Both the position numbers and the translations under genes were made by a program. A DNA stretch of 64,000 nucleotides from Salipaludibacillus sp047795645 (GTDB taxonomy: Bacteria; Bacillota; Bacilli; Bacillales; Salisediminibacteriaceae). Within the stretch, counting starts at the first letter, position 1. Every line of letters starts with the position of its first letter. The stretch covers positions 2,542,001 through 2,606,000 of the forward strand of contig NZ_CP181045.1 of NCBI RefSeq assembly GCF_047795645.1. Reading direction: 5' to 3'. Below the pieces are notes generated by a model, which searched no databases, was not told the origin of the DNA, and was given only the letters and a program-made list of their open reading frames with translations. Below are positions 28,492 to 37,245 of the stretch, one piece after another.

Positions 28492-28641
28492 GGGACGGTT
28501 CCTTCGGTTAGCTATTGGTAATTCCAATCAAATCGATACCATCTATTAGACTATTATCACAAATCAAAAATCGCACTCGTCGAACTTAAATGTTTGACGA
28601 GTGCGATTTTTCTTCAGAATCTTTTCCACAAGAACCGTCCC
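28492..28641. repeat. REP-like GGGACGGTTC inverted-repeat element
   Basis: GGGACGGTTC (28492-28501) and its exact complement GAACCGTCCC (28631-28640) bound about 150 bp that contain the terminator. AACCAATGG is repeated three times on the left (28463-28494), and CCCACGGTTCTCC is repeated on the right (about 28640-28667). The pattern recalls dispersed GGGACGG-type repeats common in Bacillus genomes. Confidence 0.55.
28566..28611 (+). terminator. Strong intrinsic terminator
   Basis: A perfect 16-bp stem (arm AAAAATCGCACTCGTC) with a 14-nt loop ends in a U-run. It serves the L,D-transpeptidase gene and, with its A-rich left arm, could also act for the convergent tgl gene. Confidence 0.85.
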
Positions 28642-28675
28642 CACGGTTCTCCCCCACGGTTCTCCCCCGGTGCCA

Positions 28676-29506
28676 TTAATATCGATAAAATAGATGTTCC
28701 ATAAATGGTATTGAACATTTGTTATGATGTATGACGAATTGTTGCTTTTTGAAAGCTGGATGATGCCTTTGTACTAATGTTAATTGGAATAAATTTCTAA
28801 AGGAAGGCCGTGTAATGGAATCTGTTAAATAGGCAGATTGATTACTTTGTGGTTGTCTATATTCATTCAGACTTTGTATCATTTGTTCAGCAGTCCTTAT
28901 TCCAATTCCATGTCCAAAAAAACTGTCATCACTCAGAACAACAGCATTTTCTCCTCTAAACCAAGAGGTATTTAGATTAAAATCAGGATTATTAAAATAA
29001 ACAACATCTCCAGGTAAAAAATGATCTGCATAAAAGGTGTCAAGCTCAAGATCTGGATCACTATGCCAACTGTATAAATAGAGGTTTTGAAATATAAGGT
29101 TAAATAAATGATCACCGATACTTTTGAGAATGGCATGGTAAAAGATGATGATACAAGCTGTTGCACATTCAAATGCATATAGTGAACTGCTTTTATAAAT
29201 ATCTTCAATTGCATCAGATGGCCTAACATCATGCCTTAACAGGAAACCGCCTAATTCCGTCAAGTTCCAGTATTTAGAATTACAACGAGCATATTCGAAA
29301 ATTGTAAACTCCATTTGACTTTCATTCATGTCTTCAGCACTTTCTATGATCCTTGTTCGTAAATTAATTTCAAATAAAAATTCATCATTGGAAGGATAAG
29401 AATATAAGACAGGAGCTTTATACATATATTGTATGATCGATTTTTCACTACTTCCTAAGTTCCACATACTATTGAGTTGAAAAGGCACCCCCATTATTTG
29501 TATCAT
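28676..29506 (-). CDS. tgl: Protein-glutamine gamma-glutamyltransferase (spore coat transglutaminase)
   Basis: A 276-residue enzyme that cross-links proteins through glutamine-lysine isopeptide bonds; in Bacillus it acts on spore coat proteins. The catalytic Cys114 is in LYAFECATACIIIFYHA, and the downstream LPGDVVYFNNPDFNLNTSWF and GRP-like RGENAVVLSD blocks match B. subtilis Tgl. It is somewhat longer than the 245-residue Bacillus enzyme because of extra C-terminal residues. I prefer the ATG at 29506, as GGGGGAG lies just before it; an upstream ATG at 29518 overlaps that SD. No operon partners. The gene implies an endospore-forming host. Confidence 0.92.
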   Translation of the reverse strand: MIQIMGVPFQLNSMWNLGSSEKSIIQYMYKAPVLYSYPSNDEFLFEINLRTRIIESAEDMNESQMEFTIFEYARCNSKYWNLTELGGFLLRHDVRPSDAIEDIYKSSSLYAFECATACIIIFYHAILKSIGDHLFNLIFQNLYLYSWHSDPDLELDTFYADHFLPGDVVYFNNPDFNLNTSWFRGENAVVLSDDSFFGHGIGIRTAEQMIQSLNEYRQPQSNQSAYLTDSITRPSFRNLFQLTLVQRHHPAFKKQQFVIHHNKCSIPFMEHLFYRY

Positions 29507-29788
29507 TTTCTCCCCCATTCAAAACTGAAATTTATTCCGCTCTCAACAACAACAACAGTAAAATACCACCTCATCTAGTTTATTCTAATTACGATCTAAT
29601 AATGATTAGGTAAGCTTAGTTTTATAGGTAAATAATTATTTTGTTGGGCTATTCTTATGAAAATAGCTCCAGCTCACCTCATACCACATAATGGTTCATC
29701 TGAGGGAACACAAAACACTTTAATAAGTGCATATTAGTAAATATCTAATGAATTAAGTAAGGTGAGAAATTTTGTCTTAATCTAAATA

Positions 29789-30466
29789 TTAATTCAGTTT
29801 CTCTTTAATATTATCAATTTCATATTTATTCAGAAAAGCATTTGTTTTTTCATCAAACTCCACAAGTAAATCTATCCAAAAATTGTTTGAAACGCTATCT
29901 GAATCAAAGTTGCTATTATATTCAGAAACACTTAATTGAATGTCCTCTTCTGTTATAATGACACCTATCAAACTATCCTCAACTACTAAAATCCAAAGAA
30001 AATATAATTCTTTAAGAAACTTTATTTTTTCGTAAAGAGAGGAGTCAAGAGTAGTATGTATATCATCCAATTTACCTATATCATAGTATTTGTCAGCATC
30101 TAAATTAGAAAAAAACGAAAAAATTCTTAGCGTATTGCCATAAGTTACATTATTAAATTCTGAGTGGTTAAGACGTTCTAGGCTTATAGCTTTTCTTTCT
30201 AATTCTTCTGTCATGTTAACTATGTCTTTACTGAAACTTATCAATAATTTCGCTTGTCTATTTGTTATATCTCCGGAATCTAAAATCTCATCAAAAATAT
30301 TGTAACTCTCAACAATACCTTTAACAAGTTTCTTAATTTCATAATTCATGTTCTGTGAAATATATTGCTCATACAGCTTCTTTTCTTGATGTTGCTGGTT
30401 AATTACAAAGAGTAAAATGATGATTACTGTCCCACTAAATATTAGTTTGTAATGTTTCTTTAACAT
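29789..30466 (-). CDS. Unknown membrane-anchored protein
   Basis: A 225-residue protein with an N-terminal transmembrane helix or uncleaved signal (about 5-24, LIFSGTVIIILLFVI). A mainly helical outside part contains DEILDSGDITNRQAKLLISF and a Ser/Asp-rich region near the C-terminus. No family is recognised. I chose the ATG at 30466 because GGGAG lies about 10 nt upstream; 11 more codons are open. It stands alone beside a decayed region, so its importance is uncertain. Confidence 0.65.
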   Translation of the reverse strand: MLKKHYKLIFSGTVIIILLFVINQQHQEKKLYEQYISQNMNYEIKKLVKGIVESYNIFDEILDSGDITNRQAKLLISFSKDIVNMTEELERKAISLERLNHSEFNNVTYGNTLRIFSFFSNLDADKYYDIGKLDDIHTTLDSSLYEKIKFLKELYFLWILVVEDSLIGVIITEEDIQLSVSEYNSNFDSDSVSNNFWIDLLVEFDEKTNAFLNKYEIDNIKEKLN

Positions 30467-31302
30467 AATATTTGTCTCTCCCTTCGTTGAATAGTACACC
30501 TACGTATATTAATTATACATAAGTAAAAAAAGAAATTCCTTATTTTCCCTTAATTTAATATAATTTTCATTTTGTAGGGGAACATTTGAAGAACTATCAC
30601 TATTTTCCATCCTTATTCATTTCCGATAAGGTAACAGCTCTTTGAAACCACAGGAGTCATAATCAACGGTCTCCGTTCTTCCATTCCAATTCGTAACAAT
30701 TATTCTAGTCGTATTTATATGACAGTGCTGTATTATCTTGTTAAGTTAATGTTGCTAGATTCCTAGTAACTTCATAGGATAAAATAGCAAAAAGACAAGT
30801 TGGAAGCAATTGAAGTTAGGGGATTGCTACCAGTTGTACCTAAACCTGGTGTTTCCTATTTCTTTGGCGGCTTTAAAAACATCCGAAACAAGATACGTTA
30901 ATTTTATCAGCTAACAAAAGAAGCAGTCTTAAGCGTATCCCACTTCATAAAAAAGGCATACACATGCGACATTGATACTTAGGTGAAAATCCTAAAATTG
31001 TTGCAGAGCAGCTAGGTCATAGTCGTGTAGGTATCACACTAGATGTGTACTCTCATGTCAATGCAGACATGGAAGACAAAGCTGCAAGTAAATTTGAGGA
31101 AGCCTGCTTCAGTAAATCATGATACTTTAGCAGACTAAAGATGCACAAATTGTGCACAAAGCCCAAAATAAAAAAACGACACAATTCCTCGTAAAGACGA
31201 AGAACCGCGTCGTTGGTACATTATGTATGGTGCACCCGAAGTGCACTACTGATGTTTGCTTTCTTCGTAGCTTTCTCGACGTTGCTACGCAAACAATAAA
31301 TA
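30467..31302. other. Decayed DNA upstream of tRNA-Ala
   Basis: Besides the integrase remnant, a minus-strand stop-bounded stretch at about 30624-30745 reads RIIVTNWNGRTETVDYDSCG and looks like the end of a lost gene; I cannot identify it. The rest shows no gene. Confidence 0.45.
30930..31123 (+). pseudogene. Tyrosine recombinase (phage integrase) C-terminal remnant
   Basis: The stretch reads HTHATLILR, a frame interruption at the next codon (TGA), then GENPKIVAEQLGHSRVGITL and DVYSHVNADMEDKAA to a stop near 31123. This is the conserved C-terminus of integrases, with the HxxR-region histidine context, LGHS motif and the tyrosine nucleophile in DVYSH. The N-terminal two-thirds and the start are missing, so it is a dead fragment. 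It ends about 180 bp from a tRNA gene, the usual integration target of such elements. Confidence 0.85.
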
Positions 31303-31378
31303 TGGTGGAGCATAGCGGGCTCGAACCGCTGACCTCTTGGCTGCCAGCCAAGCGCTCTCCCAGCTGAGCTAATGCCCC
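31303..31378 (-). tRNA. tRNA-Ala(GGC)
   Basis: A complete cloverleaf with CCA encoded; acceptor GGGGCAT pairs with ATGCTCC, the anticodon loop CTGGCAG gives GGC, and the T-loop GGTTCGAG is standard. It stands alone next to an integrase remnant. Confidence 0.96.
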
Positions 31379-31475
31379 TTAAATGAGTTAATGTAAAGAA
31401 TGTTAAGAATGTTACTCACAAGATGTAATTATATAGAGAATGTTGTCGTTTATCAATAGCTTTTGTAAATATTTT

Positions 31476-31634
31476 TTAAAAAATAATAAAAAGTATGTAC
31501 CAAGCGAATCCTGCTACTATTGAGGCAACAAATCCTGATATGACATTTTCTTTAATTACTTTCTTATGCTTAATCGCATCAAACACAATCCAACCAATAA
31601 ACATTGTAATCGCGAACACCACTGCTGGAAACAT
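31476..31634 (-). CDS. Small two-helix membrane protein
   Basis: A 52-residue protein, MFPAVVFAITMFIGWIVFDA at the start and FVASIVAGFAWYILFIIF at the end, joined by a lysine-rich loop (IKHKKVIKE). Two transmembrane hairpins are predicted. The ATG at 31634 has GGGGG 7 nt upstream, a strong SD, which makes it a believable gene despite its size. It is divergent from the K+ channel gene with about 106 nt between them. Function unknown; a channel-associated role is only a positional suggestion. Confidence 0.7.
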   Translation of the reverse strand: MFPAVVFAITMFIGWIVFDAIKHKKVIKENVISGFVASIVAGFAWYILFIIF

Positions 31635-31740
31635 GTAACTTCCCCCTTTACCTAACCTATCGTAACAAACTTAAGAATGGATTGCATTCATTTATGACAA
31701 TACTAAGAAATGCTACCAAAACAGCCACCGTCATAATCGT

Positions 31741-32775
31741 ATGAAAAAACAATCCTTGAAGGGAAGAGTAGCCATGTTTCGTGAGGGATTATTATCCACG
31801 CTTTACACAAAAAAACTTGTACTATTGAAAATTGCATCTGGAATTTTTTTATTTGTCTTTTTGATCGGTATACTTATACATACTATTGAACCTGAAGGGT
31901 ATCCAAATATATTCGAAGGGGTATGGTGGGCAATTGTCACCATCTCCACTGTTGGGTATGGTGATTTTGTTCCTAAAAGTGTTGTAGGAAGACTGCTTGG
32001 AATTGTTCTTATTTTGGTAGGGATTGCAGTCTTTTCTCTTTTTATAACGAACCTTGCTGCATCTACCGTTGTTTTAAAAGAACAACAAGAAAAAGGGCTA
32101 GGTACTATTAAAAAAAATCGTCACCTAGTCGTCATCGGTTGGAATGAACGTAGTCGTTTACTTATTAAACAAACTCATCATCTTTATCCTTTGAAAAAGA
32201 TTGTCCTTGTAGACGAGACACTACAAAAACTATCGGGTCAAGATTATTCATATGTTCGTTTTATTAAAGGAAGCCCTAAGAGTGACGAAACATTGATACG
32301 AGCAAACCTTCAAGAAGCAGAGACAGTAGTCATCTCTGCTAACCTCCATATTGATGAGACTATGGCAGATGCCAATACGATCTTAACGTTAATTACGGTT
32401 CGGGGTCTTTCCTCCAACGTATACACAATCGTTGAAATGGTTACTAACAATCAACTTAAAAATGCTAAAAGAGTAGGTGCTGACGAAGTAATCGAAGCAT
32501 CTTATCACGTGAGTTTGTTATTAATGAATAGCGCTCTCTATCATGGGTTAACAGATGTCATTTCTCAAATGCTGGAACATGAACAAAAAGATCATCTCAG
32601 TATCCATGCGATCTCTGCAGAATTCATCGGAAAAACGTTTGGGGATATTATTCAACAAGAGAATACTACAGAACAGTTCCTTCTCGGTCTCCGTAGAGAA
32701 GGGCACGTTCAACTCCATCCATCTAATCACTTTTATTTACAACCAGGTGATGAGCTCATTTATGTCAGGAGATAA
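31741..32775 (+). CDS. Potassium channel with RCK domains (YugO-like)
   Basis: A 344-residue ion channel subunit. Two transmembrane helices flank the selectivity filter TVGYGD (70-75), preceded by the pore helix FEGVWWAIVTIS. A cytoplasmic RCK/TrkA-N domain begins near 127 (HLVVIGWNERS) and TrkA-C near 280. Homologues in B. subtilis (YugO) conduct K+ for electrical signalling in biofilms. The ATG at 31741 lacks a good SD; Met12 at 31774 has AGGGAAG upstream and may be the true start. Neighbours yugN and pgi reproduce the B. subtilis order. Confidence 0.93.
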   Translation: MKKQSLKGRVAMFREGLLSTLYTKKLVLLKIASGIFLFVFLIGILIHTIEPEGYPNIFEGVWWAIVTISTVGYGDFVPKSVVGRLLGIVLILVGIAVFSLFITNLAASTVVLKEQQEKGLGTIKKNRHLVVIGWNERSRLLIKQTHHLYPLKKIVLVDETLQKLSGQDYSYVRFIKGSPKSDETLIRANLQEAETVVISANLHIDETMADANTILTLITVRGLSSNVYTIVEMVTNNQLKNAKRVGADEVIEASYHVSLLLMNSALYHGLTDVISQMLEHEQKDHLSIHAISAEFIGKTFGDIIQQENTTEQFLLGLRREGHVQLHPSNHFYLQPGDELIYVRR

Positions 32776-32777
32776 CG

Positions 32778-33203
32778 TTATTCCAATGGAGAAATGTCCA
32801 TATTTTCCAACAAAATTTGTTCCACCTCTTCGACATACTCTTTTCCTGTTTGCACCCACTTTTCGGGAAATTCTGCATCGGCATCCTCTGGCTCTGAAAA
32901 TTGATTTAATAGCGGGTTAGGATCTTCAGCATGATCATCTAGCCCTTTTTGGTATTGATGCGCCAATAGAAAGGGGCGTCCGAGTGTCACATGGACCCCC
33001 TTCACATCTAACTCCTCCCCGTCTACTGCTGAAAAAGGAAGCCTTACATATAAATAAGCACCATCATCTTCTAGCCTATAGTCAAAATAGCCGTGGTCAT
33101 ATTCCCACCCACCGCCAATGACATAACCAATTGGCTTTAATTTTTTTTCTATGTCAATCAATTTAAACGTTTCATTTTCTAATTTCGACGGAACTTCAAT
33201 CAT
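32778..33203 (-). CDS. yugN: YugN-like family protein
   Basis: A 141-residue soluble acidic protein of the YugN family (MIEVPSKLENETFKLIDIEK, GGGWEYDHGYFDYRL). The family is widespread in Bacillus next to the yugO-type channel, as here (convergent, 2 nt apart). Molecular function is not known. SD GGAGG lies 7-8 nt upstream of the ATG. Confidence 0.88.
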   Translation of the reverse strand: MIEVPSKLENETFKLIDIEKKLKPIGYVIGGGWEYDHGYFDYRLEDDGAYLYVRLPFSAVDGEELDVKGVHVTLGRPFLLAHQYQKGLDDHAEDPNPLLNQFSEPEDADAEFPEKWVQTGKEYVEEVEQILLENMDISPLE

Positions 33204-33276
33204 CTACTATCTCCTCCTAATATTCGAGTGAGATTAGTTTGCCCAGATTGAACGTATTATAAAACGTTACATTGCT

Positions 33277-33368
33277 ACATATAGACAGCCAATTCGTACA
33301 TATAAATCAATCCTTCCAACACATAAAAATTTAGTTCCTACACATAGCGACGCCCTTTCGACACATAA
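33277..33368. repeat. Helically phased ACATA repeats
   Basis: ACATA occurs at 33277, 33298, 33321, 33342 and 33363, spacings 21, 23, 21 and 21 nt, within loosely similar units such as TTCGACACATA and CTACACATA. They lie in the region upstream of yugN and downstream of pgi. Confidence 0.6.
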
Positions 33369-33465
33369 TAAAATTCAACAAAATTTGCGACGCATCTACT
33401 CTCTCCAAAACTTATCCACAATAAAAAAGCACGTCCCATTGAAAATATAGGACGCACCTTTAGTC

Positions 33466-34824
33466 TTACTTTTCTTCTAACCGCTTTTCTAATTCTGCTT
33501 TTTGTTTTTCAAATCCTGGTTTGCCTAGGAGAGCAAACATGTTCGTTTTGTATGCTTCCACCCCTGGCTGATCAAATGGATTTACTCCTAACAAGTAGCC
33601 ACTAACAGCACATGCTTTTTCAAAGAAATAAATCAATTCGCCAAAGTGATATTCGTTTAACTCTGGAATGTTAATAATTAGATTTGGTACTCCGCCATCA
33701 AGGTGCGCTAATAACGTTCCTTCATAGGCTTTTTCATTCACAAAGCTCATCGTTTTCCCAGCTAGATAGTTCAAGCCGTCCATATCACTTTCGGCCTTAT
33801 CTATCGTTATTTCTTCTTGAGCCGTTCCAACATGAAGAACTGTTTCGAAAAGATCACGTCGTCCATCTTGAACATACTGTCCAAGCGAGTGTAAATCTGT
33901 TGAGAAATCTGCTGCTGCCGGGAAGATGCCTTTTTGGTCTTTTCCTTCGCTTTCACCATAAAGCTGCTTCCACCATTCACCTACGAAATGAAGTGCTGGC
34001 TCATAATTAACCATTAATTCAATCGAATTTCCTTTATTGTAAAGGGCATTTCTAACTGCTGCGTATTGGTACGCTTGATTTTTCGCCAGATCAGGTGAAC
34101 TGTAAGCTTTACGAGCATCAGCTGCACCTTTCATCATCGCTTCAATATCTAGGCCTGCTGAAGCAATCGGAAGAAGGCCTACAGCAGTAAAAATCGAGAA
34201 TCGACCCCCAACATCATCAGGAATGATAAACGACTCATAACCTTCATCGTTAGCAAGTTGCTTAAGTGCCCCTCTTGCTTTATCTGTTGTTGCGTAAATA
34301 CGTTTGCGAGCTTCTTCTACTCCATATTTCTTCTCGACATATTCACGAAGAATTCGAAATGCAATAGCTGGCTCCGTCGTCGTCCCTGACTTTGAAATGA
34401 TATTTAGAGAGACGTCTTTCCCTTCAATCACTTCTAGTAAATGACGAGCATACGTTGAGCTAATGTTATTTCCTACATAAAAAATTTGTGGAGTCTTACG
34501 TGCTCCCTTATCTAATTCGTTATAGAACGTATGTGTTAGCGCGTCAATTGCTGCACGTGCTCCTAAATAAGATCCACCGATTCCAATCACGATTAACACG
34601 TCTGAATCAGATTTAATCTTTTCCGCAGATTTTTGAATTCGAGCAAATTCTTCTTTGTCATAGTTTACAGGTAAATCAATCCAGCCTAGAAATTCACTAC
34701 CCGCTCCTGTGCCTTGGTGAAGTGCGTCATGCGCTGATTTCACTGTATCGGTCATGTAGTCTACTTCATGTTGCGCTAAAAATGATGAAGCTTTTGAATA
34801 ATCAAATGAAAGCGTCTTTGTCAT
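33466..34824 (-). CDS. pgi: Glucose-6-phosphate isomerase
   Basis: A 452-residue glycolytic enzyme interconverting glucose-6-phosphate and fructose-6-phosphate. The family signatures are present: VIGIGGSYLGARAAIDAL near 80, NIISKSGTTTEPAIAFR near 142 (phosphate-binding Ser/Thr), VGGRFSIFTAVGLLPIA near 200, and the C-terminal GVEAYKTNMFALLG. Length equals the Bacillus enzyme. SD GGAGGAG is 9 nt upstream. It links fructose-6-phosphate from the fructokinase pathway to the hexose pool. Confidence 0.97.
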   Translation of the reverse strand: MTKTLSFDYSKASSFLAQHEVDYMTDTVKSAHDALHQGTGAGSEFLGWIDLPVNYDKEEFARIQKSAEKIKSDSDVLIVIGIGGSYLGARAAIDALTHTFYNELDKGARKTPQIFYVGNNISSTYARHLLEVIEGKDVSLNIISKSGTTTEPAIAFRILREYVEKKYGVEEARKRIYATTDKARGALKQLANDEGYESFIIPDDVGGRFSIFTAVGLLPIASAGLDIEAMMKGAADARKAYSSPDLAKNQAYQYAAVRNALYNKGNSIELMVNYEPALHFVGEWWKQLYGESEGKDQKGIFPAAADFSTDLHSLGQYVQDGRRDLFETVLHVGTAQEEITIDKAESDMDGLNYLAGKTMSFVNEKAYEGTLLAHLDGGVPNLIINIPELNEYHFGELIYFFEKACAVSGYLLGVNPFDQPGVEAYKTNMFALLGKPGFEKQKAELEKRLEEK

Positions 34825-35007
34825 AAGTTTAATCTCCTCCGTTTTAAAAAACTTCTTCCACTCTTTACTTTATTAAATACATAGACAAGAATCAAGCAAA
34901 CATCCGAAGTAAACGATTGCAATTTTGAACTTTCTCTGAATATTAACAAGAAACGTGCAAGCATCTGGTTATTAGAGCCGAAAGAGGCATAGCTCGATAT
35001 TTAAAAA

Positions 35008-35033
35008 ACTCTGGAAGAAAGTTCTTCCAGAGT
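35008..35033 (-). terminator. Intrinsic terminator after the alcohol dehydrogenase gene
   Basis: An 11-bp perfect stem (ACTCTGGAAGA) with a 4-nt loop is followed on the minus strand by TTTTTT. Confidence 0.88.
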
Positions 35034-35041
35034 CAGTTATT

Positions 35042-36208
35042 TTATAATGATGCTCGTAAAATTGCTAAAACATCTTCTTTGTTCAACTTGTTAAAGTTTC
35101 CAAATGATCCATTAATCATCGCTTTATCAGCAATTACTTCAAGTTGACTATCATCTATCTTGTAGTCAGCCAATTTGCTCGGAGCTCCTAATCCCCTCCA
35201 AAATTCTTCAAGTTTTTCGATGCCTTCTTTGGCTATCTGTTCATTTGTCTTTCCATCAGGATCGACTCCCCAAACTCTCGTAGCTAACTGAACCAGTTTC
35301 TTTTCTCCCAATTTCGCATGATATCTTAACCACTGTGGAAATAGAATTGCCAAACCACCGGCATGAGGAATATCATAGACAGCAGAAACAGCATGTTCAA
35401 TATTATGAGAGGCCCAGTCTCCACGGGTTCCCATTTGTAACGTCCCATTCAAAGCAACTGTACCTGAATAAAGAATCGTCTCACGCTTTTCTACATCGTC
35501 TAAGTTGTTAACCAATTTTGGTCCTGCTTCGATCACCGTATGTAAGACAGCTTCGCATAATCTTTCTTGTAACGGTGTATTCTCTTGTTGGTGAAAATAT
35601 TGTTCCAATACGTGTGTCATCATATCGACAATCCCATAAATGGTGTGATCTTTCGGTACGGATAAGGTATTTTTTGGATCTAAAATTGAGAACTTCGGAA
35701 ATACTAGTGGGCTTCCCCACCCATGTTTTTCACGTGTTTCCCAGTTTGTTATAACGGATCCTGCATTCATCTCTGACCCTGTTGCAGCAAGCGTTAAGAT
35801 TGTTCCAAACGGTAACGCATCTTTTGGCGTTTCTTTTTTGATGACTAAATCCCATACATCTCCATCATACTTCGCACCTGCAACAATTGCTTTCGTACAA
35901 TCAATAACACTTCCTCCGCCGACAGCTAAAACGACGTCAATTTTATTACTATTACATATTTCAACTCCACGTTGTACACTGGATAACCGTGGATTCGGTT
36001 CTACACCATCAAGTTCAGAAACAACAAAACCATTTTCAGATAGAAGCGTTATTACCTCATTATATAGTCCATTACGCTTAATACTACCTCCGCCATAAAC
36101 GAGAAGTACCTTTTTTCCAAAAGGTTTAAGTTGATCAACAAGTTGCTTATTGACTTGATCTTGTCCAAAAATTAATCGTGTTGGATTTTGGTAAATAAAT
36201 GATTCCAT
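35042..36208 (-). CDS. Iron-containing alcohol dehydrogenase (YugJ/YugK type)
   Basis: A 388-residue NAD(P)H-dependent group III alcohol dehydrogenase, annotated in Bacillus as butanol dehydrogenase. The Rossmann part has VYGGGSIKRNGLYNEV and AVGGGSVIDCTKAI; metal ligands lie in DMMTHVLEQYF and HNIEHAVSAVYDIPHAGGLA. B. subtilis carries two adjacent copies (yugJ and yugK), here only one. It has its own terminator, and lies upstream of pgi in the minus direction, separated by about 215 nt. The physiological substrate is probably an aldehyde; not fixed by sequence. Confidence 0.93.
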   Translation of the reverse strand: MESFIYQNPTRLIFGQDQVNKQLVDQLKPFGKKVLLVYGGGSIKRNGLYNEVITLLSENGFVVSELDGVEPNPRLSSVQRGVEICNSNKIDVVLAVGGGSVIDCTKAIVAGAKYDGDVWDLVIKKETPKDALPFGTILTLAATGSEMNAGSVITNWETREKHGWGSPLVFPKFSILDPKNTLSVPKDHTIYGIVDMMTHVLEQYFHQQENTPLQERLCEAVLHTVIEAGPKLVNNLDDVEKRETILYSGTVALNGTLQMGTRGDWASHNIEHAVSAVYDIPHAGGLAILFPQWLRYHAKLGEKKLVQLATRVWGVDPDGKTNEQIAKEGIEKLEEFWRGLGAPSKLADYKIDDSQLEVIADKAMINGSFGNFNKLNKEDVLAILRASL

Positions 36209-36399
36209 TTACATCTTTCCCTTCTCGAAAACTTATTCTTTTCATGTTTATTATCTCTTATTTTTTAATGCAAATGCAAAAGATACGTTTATCTTGTTTG
36301 TTTATGAATAATTTACATGCACAAATAACATTCTATAGACAGAAGCACATTTGCTTCAGAACATGACTAATTTACCCCTTATAAGGAGGTGAGGAGCGC

Positions 36400-36627
36400 A
36401 TGAACGGAATTCAAAAGACAGCGCTTGTGCTAACTATTATTGGTGCTGTGAACTGGGGATTAATCGGATTTTTTCGATTTGACTTAGTGGCAGCAATGTT
36501 CGGCGGACAAGCAGCCGGTTTTTCCCGCTTCATTTATGCCCTCGTAGGATTGGCAGGGTTGTATTGTATTTCTTTGTTATTTAAGCCGTCAGAAGAAATG
36601 GAAAGAAGCCCAGAACCACAAAGATGA
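36400..36627 (+). CDS. yuzA: DUF378 small membrane protein
   Basis: A 75-residue protein with two hydrophobic helices (TALVLTIIGAVNWGLIGFF and FIYALVGLAGLYCISLLF) joined by a short loop, matching the DUF378/YuzA family. The AAGGAGGTGAGGAG sequence gives a strong SD before the ATG. It lies between yugJ and yugI as in B. subtilis. Function unknown. Confidence 0.92.
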   Translation: MNGIQKTALVLTIIGAVNWGLIGFFRFDLVAAMFGGQAAGFSRFIYALVGLAGLYCISLLFKPSEEMERSPEPQR

Positions 36628-36750
36628 TGTGTTCCATTTATTCTATAGAGGATTGCCTTGTCAAAGAAGGCAACATCTATCAATGAAACCATTCGAATGC
36701 TTCCATGACTTCATGGTTTGAAATCACATCAATCCAAGAATGAACAAAGA

Positions 36751-36779
36751 AAAGAGGTAGCCCAGTGAGCTACCTCTTT
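36751..36779. terminator. Bidirectional terminator between yuzA and yugI
   Basis: An 11-bp perfect stem (AAAGAGGTAGC) with a 7-nt loop lies between two convergent genes. Confidence 0.8.
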
Positions 36780-36807
36780 GTCGTTTCAGAAAAAGCAATA
36801 AAGCCAA

Positions 36808-37245
36808 TTATTTTTTGATGCGTTTGTTTAAATCCGCTTGAATTTCGTTAGATTGTTTTAACCAATCTTTCAACTTATCTTCAAGTGTATTAAAACCTTG
36901 CGTTTGGTTCTGTTGACCGCCACCTTGACGTTTGTTTCCGCCACCGCCGCCACCACGTGGACCACTGCTTTGTGGGCGTGGACGCTCTGTGCGCTCCGGT
37001 TTAGGTTGAGTTTCTTTAATTGAAAGAGAAATCTTACCTGACTCTTCATCAACAGAAAGAATTTTTACTTTGACTACATCTCCAACTGTTAATTGCTCAT
37101 TAATATCTTTCACGTATCCGTGAGCAATATGGGAAATGTGAACAAGTCCTTGTTTCTTTTCATCTAACGCAACAAAGGCACCAAATGGCTTGATTCCTGT
37201 TACTTTTCCTTCAACGATACTACCTACTTCATATTGACCTGACAT
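36808..37245 (-). CDS. yugI: S1-domain RNA-binding protein (general stress protein 13 type)
   Basis: A 145-residue protein. Residues 1-75 are an S1 RNA-binding domain (VGSIVEGKVTGIKPFGAFVA, GLVHISHIAHGYV, VKILSVDEESGKISLSIK). The remainder is a Pro/Arg/Gly-rich low-complexity linker with a GGGGGG run, then a short helical tail (DKLKDWLKQSNEIQADLNKR). This is the YugI/GSP13 layout; the protein associates with ribosomes or RNA in Bacillus. SD AGGAG is 8 nt upstream. It belongs to the conserved yug block. Confidence 0.93.
   Translation of the reverse strand: MSGQYEVGSIVEGKVTGIKPFGAFVALDEKKQGLVHISHIAHGYVKDINEQLTVGDVVKVKILSVDEESGKISLSIKETQPKPERTERPRPQSSGPRGGGGGGNKRQGGGQQNQTQGFNTLEDKLKDWLKQSNEIQADLNKRIKK

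Noticed and set aside
33391..33465. Terminator after pgi
   Set aside because: GTCC and GGAC pair but the outer stem has mismatches and the tail is weak; not supported enough to list.
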